Shown: positions 7,799 through 17,317 of the stretch, one piece after another
Numbering within the stretch: the stretch's first letter is position 1
Layout of the letters: the number at the start of each line of letters is the position of its first letter
DNA from: Flavobacteriales bacterium
GTDB taxonomy: Bacteria; Bacteroidota; Bacteroidia; Flavobacteriales_F; PHOS-HE28
Assembly (NCBI GenBank): GCA_016710965.1
Contig: JADJTW010000025.1
Coordinates: 1 to 30,083 of the forward strand
Length of the DNA stretch: 30,083 nucleotides
Reading direction: 5' to 3'
The notes under the pieces: generated by a model
The model's database searches: none
What the model was told of the DNA's origin: nothing
Seen by the model: the letters and a program-made list of their open reading frames with translations, nothing else
Program-made: the position numbers and the translations under genes

Positions 7799-10700
7799 CG
7801 CAGCATCGTAACATGCCCGATGCGCTCTGCCATACGCGCTCCATTGCAGCGATCGCGATAACGCAACAAGTACACGTAGGTACCATCCGGTACAAGAGCG
7901 CCACCTGATGTGCCATCCCAATGCTCATCGGGATCAACGCTGTTGAAGACGATCTCGCCCCAGCGGTTGAAGATGCTCAGCTCGAATTCCTCCTGGTCCG
8001 CACCTACGACCTTGAACGCATCGTTGATCTCATCCGTGTCCGGAGTGAAGGCATTGGGCACGTACACAAGACCATCAGCTCTTGGATCAACGAAGACCTC
8101 GACTTCTCCGGATCGCACGCAACCGAATGCATCGGTGTACGTGTAGTCGTACTGCCCTTCGCCAAGCGATGCCATCGATGCGGTATCTCCGCTGCTCCAG
8201 GCGATTTGCGAAGCATCCGCAGGCAATGCGATGACGACCCTTCGCCCAAAGCATGCTTGATAGTTCCGCGCTATGATCGGTTCGGGCGCCAAGGAGATAA
8301 CGACTTCATCCGTAGCCTCGCCGCACGCATTGGTGGCGATCACGGAGTAAGTACCTGGTTCCGTTGCGGTGAATGAAGGTCCGGAGCTGCCATCCGGCCA
8401 CACGATCGAATCGGCGAGCAGTTGGACCGGAAGCAAGGTGATGGCGGCAGGCTCACAGAGGACCGTGTCGCTCATCAGGCTGACCATCGGGAACGCGGAT
8501 TGACCGATGGCAATGGTATCCGATGCCATGCAGCCGTTCACATCCACCGCGACCCAGTACGCGCCTGGTGAGGTCACCATGACCTGAGCATCCTGCGTAC
8601 CTGTGCTCCAGGCGGAATTCGCGGCAGGCTGGCCCGAGAAAAGCGTCAACTCGATCGCGCCGCAAATGGTCGTATCGCTACCGAGGTCAACGACCACAGG
8701 TCCATTGATGGAGACCACGACCGTGTCGGAGGCCGTCGCGCACCCATTGGCAATGGCAAGCGCATAGGTGCCGCTGATATCGACGGCTATCGTTGGTGCC
8801 GATATTCCTGTCGACCATTGAAGTGTTCCACCGCTGGCAACCAAGGGCACCAGCATGATCGCCTGCCCGGAGCAGTTCGCCGTATCGGCATCGAGCACCA
8901 CTTGCGGGAAGGCGACTTCGATGACCTGGACCGTATCAGTGGCCGTACAGCCCAGTTCATTCACAGTTGCCCAATACTCGCCCGGTTGTGCCACGGCGAG
9001 CGAAGTGGCGCCTGTTCCATCGGACCAAAGGATGGAGCCGCTTGATCCTATCGGACCAAGCACCAGTAATGATCCGATGCAGAACGATGTATCAGGACCC
9101 AGATCGAGCAATGGCAAAGGGTAGAAGGTGACGGCCACCGTGTCGCTGCTCGTGCATCCCGGCGGGCCCACTTCCACCCACAGTGTGCCTGAGGCCGTAG
9201 CACCGAAAGCAGATCCGGTGGAACCGTCCTGCCAAACATGATCAGGTCCGACAAGGCCGGTAGCCAGGACGATCACCTCGCCCTCGCACGCGACCGTATC
9301 CGGTCCTAGATCCACCAGCGGTGGCAGAGTGAAGCTCAGGAGCAACGAATCGCTTGTCGCGCATCCGTTCCATAGCACATCCACCGCGATGATTCCAGCG
9401 CTCGTCGTGGAAATTGAATCAACGATGCTGCCATCGTTCCAAAGCACCGCATCCCAGATCGCATCGACACCCGCGGAGAAGACCGCACCGGTGCAGAGCG
9501 AAGTGTCAGGACCGAGTTCCAAAGGAGGCAGCAGCACTTGCTGGACCACGATCGTATCGGCCTGCGGACAGATCCCGACCACCGCATCCACCCAATAGAC
9601 GCCTGGCGCGCTTACGACCAGCGAATCGAATGCGGTACCATCGCTCCACAATACCGCGTCCCAGAGCGTATCGAGTTGCAACTCGACCATGGAACCAGGG
9701 CATATCAACGTATCGGGTCCGAGCTCGAGCAGAGCTCCTTCTGCCTGGAACACGAGCACCGTATCGCTCGCAACGCATCCGCCAGCTTCTACATCCACCC
9801 AATAGATCCCCGGGACGTTGACCACCAGTGTGTCATCGGTGCCTCCGATGCTCCACAGGATACTGTTCCACTGCGGTCCAACATGAAGAATGATCTCGCT
9901 GTAGTCGCACACGGCGGTATCTGGACCGAGATCCAACGATGCCATCGCGCCCGGGAATACTTCGATCGTATCGGTCACCGTGCAACAACCCACCGACGCT
10001 GTTGCCCAGTATTGGCCAGGGACACTGACTACGAGCGTATCGGCCGACGACCCATCCTGCCAGGTGAAGGTGGCGCCTGGCAAGGTCGCATGCAGGGTGA
10101 TCGTGGAGCAGGCTGCGGTGTCGGGGCCGAGGTCGAACAGCAGCGCGCAGCTGCCATCGAGGTGCGTAGGACCATCGACCGGCCCCGTGGCATCCAGCGC
10201 TAGGTTGATCGGATAGATGACCGGTGCGGTATCGTAGTGGTCGGTCGGCAACACGGTCGTTACCACCACGGGATCGGACACGGTGGCGCAGCCCACCAAG
10301 CCGTCCCCATCGGTTCGCACGAGCAGCACGTTGTCATCAGTACCGGTGCGCGACACACCTGTGAAGAGGTAGCCATCGCCCATGTCGATCAGGCCCTTGA
10401 GGTAGGTGTGCGGCGCTATATGCACATCGCCCGCAGCGCCGTACATCCTCGTCCAGAGCAGGTCCCCGCCGAAAGAGATGCCCATAAGAAAGCTGCGCTG
10501 GTTGGGCGCGGCCACTGTTCGCCCCATCATCACATAACCGAATGAAGTGGGTATCACCTGCGAAACGTGCTCATTCGCACTGCCATTGATGTCGTAGTTG
10601 CGCGCCCAAGCCACGTTGCCCAGCGTATCGGTGCGGATCATGCCCACCGAGAGGTTGGCCGAAGCCCCGGTCACATCGCCAATGTAGATGATCGTGAGCG

Positions 10701-11469
10701 AATCGTTGGTTGCGATGATGTCGCACCCGTACATGCGCCGGCTGATGGCATTCGAGTAGATCAGGTAACGTGTCCACAGATGCTGGCCTTGTGCGTCGAG
10801 CTTGGTCAGGTTCACCCGGCAGGTGGAGACTGGAGAACCGTTCGTGAAGATGCGGCCCGTGGCGTAGAACGCGTTGCCATGGCGAACCACCCCAACAACG
10901 TCATCGATGTAGGGTACCGCAGGGTACAGATCGTAGCGGGGCGACATCCAATTGAGATCGCCAGTAGCGAGGTCGATCCTGCTCTGCACGAAATCGGAAT
11001 ACGAACCGCCATTCTCGTAGTACGCGCTGAACATGATCATCTCCGTCGCGCTGTATGGCGCCACTTCTCGGTTGTACATCAACCCATCGGTCCAACTGCG
11101 CACCCATTGGAAGCTTCCGTTCTCGTCGAACTTGAAATGGAATCCTTCATACACCCCCGCGATCGGGCTGAGGCCATTGCCGCAGCCGATGATGGTGCCA
11201 TCAGGTGCATCGGCCATGTGGTAGACCATCTTGGGGTACTGGCCTGCCGGCTTGAAGGCGCGCGACCACAGCACATTGCCATCGGCATCAATGCGTTGCA
11301 CCAAGGCGCTGTCGCCCACACTGCCCCCAAGGAAGATGGCGCCCGATGCCGAGTGATGCAGGACCAGCCCGCGCTCGTTGCGGTTGGGCTGCCCGACAAC
11401 CCGCTGGAAGGTCTGGGCAACCGCCGATCCCATCAACCAAAGTGCAAGGACAAGGAGCAGCGTACGCAT
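7795..11469 (-). CDS. large T9SS type B surface protein with ten Ig-like repeats
   Basis: 1224 residues. A signal peptide (MRTLLLVLALWLMGSAVAQ) is followed by about 400 residues with blade-like repeats (DADGNVLWSR, DENGSFQWVRSW, DTLGNVAWARNY), resembling a beta-propeller of the 'large exoprotein/delta-60' sort. Residues about 445-1130 hold ten repeats of about 69 residues with the signature LDLGPDTxxC, then LWSDG and YWVDV-like strands, PKD/Ig-like in style. The end is a gliding-motility type B sorting domain: VYVPNAFTPDTDEINDAFKV, LSIFNRWGEIVFNS, HWDGTSGGALVPDGTYVYLL. It should be exported by T9SS and may serve as an adhesin. It starts three bases after the upstream glycosyltransferase stop, so it is probably the last gene of the long operon. 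Confidence 0.92.
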   Translation of the reverse strand: MRTLLLVLALWLMGSAVAQTFQRVVGQPNRNERGLVLHHSASGAIFLGGSVGDSALVQRIDADGNVLWSRAFKPAGQYPKMVYHMADAPDGTIIGCGNGLSPIAGVYEGFHFKFDENGSFQWVRSWTDGLMYNREVAPYSATEMIMFSAYYENGGSYSDFVQSRIDLATGDLNWMSPRYDLYPAVPYIDDVVGVVRHGNAFYATGRIFTNGSPVSTCRVNLTKLDAQGQHLWTRYLIYSNAISRRMYGCDIIATNDSLTIIYIGDVTGASANLSVGMIRTDTLGNVAWARNYDINGSANEHVSQVIPTSFGYVMMGRTVAAPNQRSFLMGISFGGDLLWTRMYGAAGDVHIAPHTYLKGLIDMGDGYLFTGVSRTGTDDNVLLVRTDGDGLVGCATVSDPVVVTTVLPTDHYDTAPVIYPINLALDATGPVDGPTHLDGSCALLFDLGPDTAACSTITLHATLPGATFTWQDGSSADTLVVSVPGQYWATASVGCCTVTDTIEVFPGAMASLDLGPDTAVCDYSEIILHVGPQWNSILWSIGGTDDTLVVNVPGIYWVDVEAGGCVASDTVLVFQAEGALLELGPDTLICPGSMVELQLDTLWDAVLWSDGTAFDSLVVSAPGVYWVDAVVGICPQADTIVVQQVLLPPLELGPDTSLCTGAVFSAGVDAIWDAVLWNDGSIVDSISTTSAGIIAVDVLWNGCATSDSLLLSFTLPPLVDLGPDTVACEGEVIVLATGLVGPDHVWQDGSTGSAFGATASGTLWVEVGPPGCTSSDTVAVTFYPLPLLDLGPDTSFCIGSLLVLGPIGSSGSILWSDGTGATSLAVAQPGEYWATVNELGCTATDTVQVIEVAFPQVVLDADTANCSGQAIMLVPLVASGGTLQWSTGISAPTIAVDISGTYALAIANGCATASDTVVVSINGPVVVDLGSDTTICGAIELTLFSGQPAANSAWSTGTQDAQVMVTSPGAYWVAVDVNGCMASDTIAIGQSAFPMVSLMSDTVLCEPAAITLLPVQLLADSIVWPDGSSGPSFTATEPGTYSVIATNACGEATDEVVISLAPEPIIARNYQACFGRRVVIALPADASQIAWSSGDTASMASLGEGQYDYTYTDAFGCVRSGEVEVFVDPRADGLVYVPNAFTPDTDEINDAFKVVGADQEEFELSIFNRWGEIVFNSVDPDEHWDGTSGGALVPDGTYVYLLRYRDRCNGARMAERIGHVTMLR
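8200..10145 (-). repeat. about ten tandem 206-base coding repeats
   Basis: Within the type B surface protein, codons for LGPDT-C recur at roughly 10135, 9925, 9720, 9515, 9305, 9100, 8893, 8685, 8480 and 8275, a period of about 205-210 bases. Copies 1-6 keep LGPDT; later ones drift to LDADT, LGSDT, LMSDT and finally lose it. DNA identity between copies looks moderate, so the array is old, but recombination between copies could still change protein length. Confidence 0.8.
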
Positions 11470-11472
11470 GCG

Positions 11473-12543
11473 TCAGAGGTCAGCTATCGTATCCAAGACG
11501 ATCGAAGGTAGACCGGTGGCCCGCAGGCGATCGGGGAACTGCATACTGATCCGTTCACGCGGGGCTCCGGGATCGCGCCCAACGGCAAAGTCGATTGCGA
11601 CGCGAATGGCTGCTTCCACCTCATCCGGGGCGCGTCGCTTGACCACAACGCCGGTGTCGCCGATGATGCGCGGCATGGCACCGGTATCGCTCACGATGGG
11701 CACGCAGCCGCACAGCATGGCCTCGCACAACGCATTGCCGAAACCCTCGCTCACGCTCAACTGCAGGTAATAAGTAGCCGAGCCATAGAGCGCCGCGATC
11801 TCATGATGCGGCACGAAGGGCACCTCGATCACATTGGCGGGTTTGTCGGGCAACGAACCTTCACGCGCGCCTACCACGAGGAACTCCGCATCGGGGAAGC
11901 GCGGCGCCACGGCCATGATCATATCCAGCCCCTTCAGCACACGCACATAGGCTTGATGCGCGCCGGAGGCGACGGTGAGGAAGCGCATCGGCTTGCGTTC
12001 GCCCTCTGGCATCCACCTCTCCGGATCGAAGCCGTAGCCCAAGGGCTTGATCGGCGTGGTGATGCCCGCGCAGAAGTGCTTGATCCCTTGCGCTGGCCCA
12101 TCTATATCGTGGTAGGTGGGCGCATGGTACACCAACGTCGCGTCCAGCGGGATGATGCGATCGCAACGCATGAAGCACTGCCGCGTGCTCTAGGCGAGCA
12201 ATGGCTTGCGAAAGTGGCCGTAGTGCAATGATGGGAAGCCCACGCAGTCGCTTCCGTTGGCGATGATGATGCTCTTGATGCCGAAGAGGCGCGCGAGCAG
12301 CACAGGAAGCAACGCGTGGTGCCCCGCGAATTGGCACACCACCGCATCCACCCGTGGCAGGAGCACCACCAGCTTGAAGAACTGCGCGAGCAGCTTGAAG
12401 GGGATCGTCCATTTGCGCTTGGGCGTGAAGGCTAGCACCCGCACGGCAAAGACCGCCTCCAGGATGCGCTGGTCCTTGAGCACGAAGGAACTGTCGCCCT
12501 TGTGGACGTAGAGGATGCGGCGGTGGTCGGTGGATGGCATCAA
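11473..12543 (-). CDS. GT4-type glycosyltransferase with one in-frame TAG
   Basis: The frame is continuous for 356 codons except for a TAG at 12190-12192. The N-terminal half starts MMPSTDHRRILYVHKGDSSF and holds VDAVVCQFAGHHALLPVLLA and KSIIIANGSDCVG, a GT-B acceptor half. After the stop come IIPLDATLVYH, FLTVASGAHQAYVRVLKGLD, the strand EFLVVGA and the donor-site block SVSEGFGNALCEAMLCGCVP, the E-x7-E signature of family GT4. It probably adds a hexose to a surface glycan. Changing the TAG to TGG would restore a protein of normal length. It lies 10 bases after the flippase and three before the surface protein, within the operon. Confidence 0.85.
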
Positions 12544-12553
12544 TCAAGCGGTG

Positions 12554-14032
12554 CTAGCGTTTGATACTCGCCATAGCATAGGAAACCACCTCAGGTGCGA
12601 GCCTGAAGAGGACAACGACGGGCCAATAGAGCAGTGCTGCCGCACATGAGCGCAATACCATATCCAACCATGCCGTGCCAGTAAACCCAAAGAGTTGAAG
12701 CACCATGCCAATGGATAGGATAAGGAACGGCACGAACAACGTGCGCCATCGATAGGGCCATAGCCGGAATCGATGCCAGAGGTACCAGACACGCCAACCA
12801 GAAACCATTGCAAGGGCAATCAACGTGCTCCATGCCGCACCTTCGATCCCCATGTGCAGGATTAGGACCCAGTTCAACACGGCATTGAGCGCTATGAGAA
12901 CAAGACTGCTTGCACTATCGAACCGGAAATCCTGACTCATGGTGATGATCCCTGAGCTCAGCCCCACGGCCATGTTCACCAAGCTCGCCAAACTGATGAT
13001 AAGAGCCGTATGGAACGCCACGTGGAAGGTGGGAGGCAGGTAGGTGAACAGATCGCCCAGGTTCAACCATATCAATAGAAAGAGGAACCCGCCGATGGTG
13101 AATTGCGCTGAAACCGTGCTCCCATAGATACGCTGTATGGTGGCGGTATCCCTCCGCTTCCACGCATCGGCGAGCAATGGAATGCCCAATTGCCCCAATG
13201 CCCGCATGGGCGCAGAAACCACTGAGCCGAAATTGAACGCGACGGCGTAGTAGCCTACCTGCATCAAGGCCTCTTTGCCAAGAAGCGCACCTATCATCAG
13301 TTGGTCCAGGCTGCCAAGCACGATGCTGGCCATGCTTGCGACCAAGGTGTAAGCGCTGTAACGCACCATGCTTCGTTTCAAGCGGTGCGGCGCACGGACG
13401 AGGCCCCACCGCACAAGCCGCTCGCCCTGCTTCCACATATCGAACGCAAGGAACAATGTGCAAGCAAGGAAGGTGCATGTGAAGAGCATCATGAAAGTCC
13501 CGAACGGGAAATTCCAGACCGCCTGTGCGCCAATGAGCAGTGTTTGCAATACACGAAGCAGGAACTCACGCAGGAAAGTTGGAGTTACCGTCCGATGCAA
13601 CGAACGACTGTAACCGCGCAACACAAGGAAGAAGACTTCTGCAAGGACCAGCGGAAGTGCGTACAGGCCGAACGCAGAGTACAGGCCGTTCTTGTCGCCG
13701 AAAATCCCTGTGAAGAAGGGATGCAAAACGGCGAGTACAAGCATGGCAAGGAACGCGCCGGCCAAGGCCACCACCAACATCAAGGTGAGCAATCCGTTGT
13801 TCCTCCGCGACCCATCGCGGAAATACGGGAAGTACCTCACGACGGTATTATCCATACCGAATTGAGCGCAGGCCCCAGCAATGGTCGCCATGCTCACCAA
13901 CAACCGGGTGAGCCCAAATTCATCCTCGGCAAGGATTTGCGGGTAGAGAATCGCCACGTTGAAGAAACCGAGGATGAGCCCCACGTACGCGAGAAGCGTA
14001 TTCCGTACGGTTTGCTTCGCAAGGATTCCCAT
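12554..14032 (-). CDS. oligosaccharide flippase (Wzx/MATE-like)
   Basis: 492 residues with 12-14 predicted hydrophobic helices, such as TLLAYVGLILGFFNVAILYP, LTLMLVVALAGAFLAMLVL, ALIISLASLVNMAVGLSSGI and FVPFLILSIGMVLQLFGF. The N-terminus MGILAKQTVRNTLLAYVG, followed by EDEFGLTRLLVSMATIAG, matches the start of Wzx-type lipopolysaccharide flippases (GixxkQtixntlxxYxG). The role is to move lipid-linked oligosaccharide from the inner to the outer leaflet of the cytoplasmic membrane. It lies between the GNAT gene (34 bases upstream) and a glycosyltransferase. Its hand-counted GC (52-55% in sampled lines) is lower than in flanking core genes. Confidence 0.9.
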   Translation of the reverse strand: MGILAKQTVRNTLLAYVGLILGFFNVAILYPQILAEDEFGLTRLLVSMATIAGACAQFGMDNTVVRYFPYFRDGSRRNNGLLTLMLVVALAGAFLAMLVLAVLHPFFTGIFGDKNGLYSAFGLYALPLVLAEVFFLVLRGYSRSLHRTVTPTFLREFLLRVLQTLLIGAQAVWNFPFGTFMMLFTCTFLACTLFLAFDMWKQGERLVRWGLVRAPHRLKRSMVRYSAYTLVASMASIVLGSLDQLMIGALLGKEALMQVGYYAVAFNFGSVVSAPMRALGQLGIPLLADAWKRRDTATIQRIYGSTVSAQFTIGGFLFLLIWLNLGDLFTYLPPTFHVAFHTALIISLASLVNMAVGLSSGIITMSQDFRFDSASSLVLIALNAVLNWVLILHMGIEGAAWSTLIALAMVSGWRVWYLWHRFRLWPYRWRTLFVPFLILSIGMVLQLFGFTGTAWLDMVLRSCAAALLYWPVVVLFRLAPEVVSYAMASIKR

Positions 14033-14066
14033 TCGCGCAAAGTAGCAGGCCCTCGCTTAATGAACC

Positions 14067-15035
14067 TCAGAACGTATCCAGATCTGCGCGCGAGTATGCG
14101 AGATCGGAAATTGGCAACGCGCTGCCTAGGTCGAGGTGGCCGATGGGTAGGCCCTCTTCTGGTGAGGACACCCGTGACATGAACCCGTACAGAGGATGCG
14201 TAGTGGAAAAAGTGCATATGATACGCCTGCACAAGAACTTCTTCGCGGCGTGAAGCAAAGCCCTCCGCAAGCGATAGGGGTCCATGCCCTCACCGAAAAG
14301 AATTTCGCCTACATAGAGATGGACTTCCGGTTTCACGAGCATGCGTACGCCGTGGACGACAATCCATCTGGCTCCCATGGCCTCCTTATATGAGTAAAAA
14401 CCCTCATCGCGAATACAAATACTGATCGGACCACCATCAATGAACAGCGGTCCATCCGCCTTCAGGGCCCTTGACCTCCGTTCGATCAACCTTAAGTACA
14501 ATGGCTGGAGTACCTTGAACTTGTGTGCGAGTTCGCACAATGGGAAGATACGCGCTGTGAGCCTGTAGTCCTGAAGATGGCCAGTGAAACGCCACGTCAA
14601 TCGACGCTCGAAACCAGGACGGGAGTTCTCATTTGGAAATCCGAAGATGAACCTCACGCCGTTCGCTTGCGCAAGTTCATAGGTCCTCATCGCCAAACGA
14701 ATGAACAAACCCTTCTTTTGGTGTGCGGGGTCGGTCATCGTATCTCCGCTCTGCGCAGCCAGGTGATCACCGCCAGCGAGCCGAACGCGCACAGGGAACA
14801 CTCCATAGTAGGCAGCAGGTTCGCCGTCGATCGCGTAAGCGATGTAGCCGATGTTCGCGGCTCCGAACGCTGCGGTATTGAACTTCGAGCGGACCCGATC
14901 AAGCGATGGCGCCGTATCGAAACAACGCCGCATCAATGTCACCAAGTGAGGGTATGCCTCGGGAGTGATGCGTTCGATCCGGTACTCGGGTTGTTCCACA
15001 GGTTCAGAGGATTCCGCGCCGATCGAACGCGCCAT
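14067..15035 (-). CDS. GNAT-fold N-acyltransferase for glycan or lipid modification
   Basis: 322 residues. The N-terminal half has the GNAT order: YRIERITPEAYPHLVTLMRR, IGYIAYAIDGEPAAYYGVFP, the beta-4 strand AAQSGDTMTDPAHQKKGLF with the acyl-CoA pyrophosphate loop Q-K-K-G, then RTYELAQANGVRFIFGFPNE and GFERRLTWRF. The second half (about 190-322) is a further domain resembling those of Eis- and FemAB-like proteins, with YGFMSRVSSPEEGLPIGH near the end. It is likely to transfer acetyl or acyl from CoA to an amino-sugar. Its start overlaps the deacetylase end by 32 bases, suggesting coupled synthesis and a shared substrate. The substrate cannot be read from sequence. Confidence 0.78.
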   Translation of the reverse strand: MARSIGAESSEPVEQPEYRIERITPEAYPHLVTLMRRCFDTAPSLDRVRSKFNTAAFGAANIGYIAYAIDGEPAAYYGVFPVRVRLAGGDHLAAQSGDTMTDPAHQKKGLFIRLAMRTYELAQANGVRFIFGFPNENSRPGFERRLTWRFTGHLQDYRLTARIFPLCELAHKFKVLQPLYLRLIERRSRALKADGPLFIDGGPISICIRDEGFYSYKEAMGARWIVVHGVRMLVKPEVHLYVGEILFGEGMDPYRLRRALLHAAKKFLCRRIICTFSTTHPLYGFMSRVSSPEEGLPIGHLDLGSALPISDLAYSRADLDTF

Positions 15036-16008
15036 TCAAGAAGAGCATGGCCGAAGCCGTTGTCGTCGTCGCGGGTACACCATGCCGCGCTTGGATGCGC
15101 CGGTCGGCGGGATCGCCGGCACATCTGTAGTCCACTGCGAGCTGGCGCTTGAAGCCCAACCTTTCCGCAGCATCCTTCACGGTATCGGAGTAACTGCCAT
15201 CCGGATAGGCGATGCTCTCAATGGGCTTCCCGACAAGGTGCTCAAGCGCTTGCTTGGATCGCGCCATGTCGTTGATGGCATCGTCGAGAGGAATGAGCCC
15301 TAGATTGTAGTGGGCGTACGCATGCGAGCCGATCTCCACATACGATGAGGATGCAAGTGATAACAACTGATCCGGCCCCATAAGCTCCCAGACCGAGCGA
15401 TCGATACCGTTCAAGTACTCGCGGAGACCAAATGTGGCGTCTAAATGGCGTAGCGCCTCGTCACGGTCACTGGGCAGAGCCCGCTTCAAGTCGTCAACGA
15501 GGTTCCTTCTGCTCGAAACTTCCACCATATCGACATACGTGCCTCCAAGCACATCGATCCGCAGGCCCCTGCCCCTCCTGAGCAACGCGGCTATGAGATC
15601 GGTCCAAGACACCCTATCTCCATGAAGCTCGGCACATGGACCAAGGATGAAGAATGTGACCGGCACTTTGTACTTCTCGATGATCGGCAGTGCCACGTCC
15701 AAATTGTTGCTGTACCCATCGTCGAACGAGATGGATATCGTGTGCCTGTCCGGTGGTGAACCTGCCGCCCGCAAGGCGAATGCTTCTTCCGTTGAAACGA
15801 CCCGGAACGTTCTGGTCAAGTATTTCAAATGCGCATCAAAAGCGGAGCTTGTGAGGTGCCTCGGAGAGAACCAAGTTGCGTCATTGCTCACCACACCGTG
15901 GTACATAACGTTCAGCAGGTGTTTCCTGCTCATGGTCCTCAACAGCCGATCCGTTCCTAAACCCATCGCCATGGGCAGGAGAACATTCCGAGCGATCTTC
16001 TTCAGCAC
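15004..16008 (-). CDS. polysaccharide deacetylase (NodB/CE4 family)
   Basis: About 334 residues from the GTG at 16008. The CE4 landmarks are present: NVMYHGVV, SISFDDGYSNN (the catalytic-base and metal Asp pair in FDDG), VPVTFFILG, the metal-binding IGSHAYAHYNL (His-x3-His) and IAYPDGSYSDTVKDAAERLG. It should remove N-acetyl groups from amino-sugars in a zinc-dependent way. The open frame extends upstream to an ATG at 16128, which would overlap the kelch gene by about 100 bases. I prefer the GTG because it gives VLKKIARNVLLP just after that gene's stop at 16029; the ATG at 15972 is also possible. There is no obvious export signal, though a hydrophobic N-terminal stretch may anchor it. Confidence 0.85.
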   Translation of the reverse strand: MLKKIARNVLLPMAMGLGTDRLLRTMSRKHLLNVMYHGVVSNDATWFSPRHLTSSAFDAHLKYLTRTFRVVSTEEAFALRAAGSPPDRHTISISFDDGYSNNLDVALPIIEKYKVPVTFFILGPCAELHGDRVSWTDLIAALLRRGRGLRIDVLGGTYVDMVEVSSRRNLVDDLKRALPSDRDEALRHLDATFGLREYLNGIDRSVWELMGPDQLLSLASSSYVEIGSHAYAHYNLGLIPLDDAINDMARSKQALEHLVGKPIESIAYPDGSYSDTVKDAAERLGFKRQLAVDYRCAGDPADRRIQARHGVPATTTTASAMLFLNGAFDRRGIL

Positions 16009-16028
16009 GGGCAAAACGGTCCTCTTCG

Positions 16029-17255
16029 TTACCTGCTGTTCTCTGCAACGATGAAGCGCCCGGTAAACGTAGTTCCATCCTTGGCCCTCAAACGAAGACA
16101 ATATGCTCCAGTGGCAAGCAATGGGCAATCGAATATGTGGCCGGCGCGCACCACATCCGTTAAGACTTCATTGCCATCCATGGACGTGATCACGACATCC
16201 CAATCGGATCCGGTCAGTTCGGCCTCATGGAAGTGCAGCGCGTCTCCAGGACGCATCGGGTTTGGGGAGACACGCAGTGGTGTCCCTCGACCAAGATAGA
16301 CCTCCGAAATTCCCACTCCATCCTTCACCAACTCCCACCAGTCGTTGTGATCGGTATCCGCCGCAAGGATGTAGCCCAATCCACCGAACGACCTTCCGCT
16401 GATGGCCAAGGTGGCACCGACCCACCCGGCTTCTCCTGGATAATCGGGAATGGCCGTCCAGCCGTTGCTTCCAGGTAGGTACCGAAAGCCATCGTACACA
16501 TTAACACCAGCACCGCTCTTGCCAGCGGCGATGACCCCATCCCAAGAGTAACTCAACGCCATCGCATATGTTCGGGTCGCACCTGGGATCGGAGGTCTCA
16601 ACTCCCAGTCATCGGCGCTGGGGTCATATTCATAAATATCACCTGAATGCTGCTGGTTCGACATCAGGCCACCAAAAACGAATGCTTTACCACTAGCTGT
16701 GATCGTGGAGGTACCATAGCGTGCTAATCCGGGCATGTCTGCCATTTGCGACCAAGCGTCCAATGTCGGGTCATAGGCGAACATGTCGCTCACATAAGGA
16801 CCATCTGATGAACCCGTGTTTCCGCTACCAACGTATCCCTTGCTATTCAATGCGAAATAGTGGGTGCCGTACCTCGGGGTACCCGGAAAGTCCGCCCTGT
16901 TCGACCACGAATCCGTAACAGGGTCGTACTCCCAGAGGTCGTTCAAATGCGTGCCGCCATCGATCCCGCATGCGACATAACCCCTGCCATTGATCGCGAA
17001 TCCGGCACCATACCTTCTTGGTGCTGGGATAGGAGCGCGAGCAGTCCACGAATCATCGTCAGCATCATACATCCAAACATCTGTCACATCCAAGCCATTG
17101 GTGCGCCCGGAAACGACATATCCCTTGTTGCCTATGGTGAAGAACGAAGGTCCCCAAAGTCCGGTTGTCGGTAGGTCGGCCCGTTGTTCCCAGTAGAACT
17201 GCCCACACGAAATAATCGGAGCGCTGAGCGCAAGAGCCAGAACGATCTTCTTCAT
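16029..17255 (-). CDS. kelch-repeat protein with T9SS type A sorting tail
   Basis: 408 residues from MKKIVLALALSAPIISCGQ, a signal peptide with a possible lipobox-like ISCGQ. About six kelch blades follow, each of the form GYV.GG/SG...ndlWeYDp..dsW....: examples are KGYVVSGRTNG then DVWMYDADDDSWTARAPIPA, and RGYVACGIDGGTHLNDLWEY. The blades would form a beta-propeller. The tail PLRVSPNPMRPGDALHFHEA to TFTGRFIVAENSR is a type A Por sorting domain (VSPNP start). A longer frame to 17318 exists but would put the signal peptide inside the protein. It sits between glycan enzymes, so a carbohydrate-linked or surface-bound role is inferred. Sampled lines are as low as 45-50% GC. Confidence 0.88.
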   Translation of the reverse strand: MKKIVLALALSAPIISCGQFYWEQRADLPTTGLWGPSFFTIGNKGYVVSGRTNGLDVTDVWMYDADDDSWTARAPIPAPRRYGAGFAINGRGYVACGIDGGTHLNDLWEYDPVTDSWSNRADFPGTPRYGTHYFALNSKGYVGSGNTGSSDGPYVSDMFAYDPTLDAWSQMADMPGLARYGTSTITASGKAFVFGGLMSNQQHSGDIYEYDPSADDWELRPPIPGATRTYAMALSYSWDGVIAAGKSGAGVNVYDGFRYLPGSNGWTAIPDYPGEAGWVGATLAISGRSFGGLGYILAADTDHNDWWELVKDGVGISEVYLGRGTPLRVSPNPMRPGDALHFHEAELTGSDWDVVITSMDGNEVLTDVVRAGHIFDCPLLATGAYCLRLRAKDGTTFTGRFIVAENSR

Positions 17256-17317
17256 GTTGACAGGGTCCATGTTTCGAGGCGCGGACAGCCAAGATAAACG
17301 CACCGGCAGGATCACCA

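Noticed and set aside
8200..10145. CRISPR-like array
   Set aside because: The regular 206-base spacing comes from protein-coding Ig-like repeats in one open frame, not short repeats with unique spacers.
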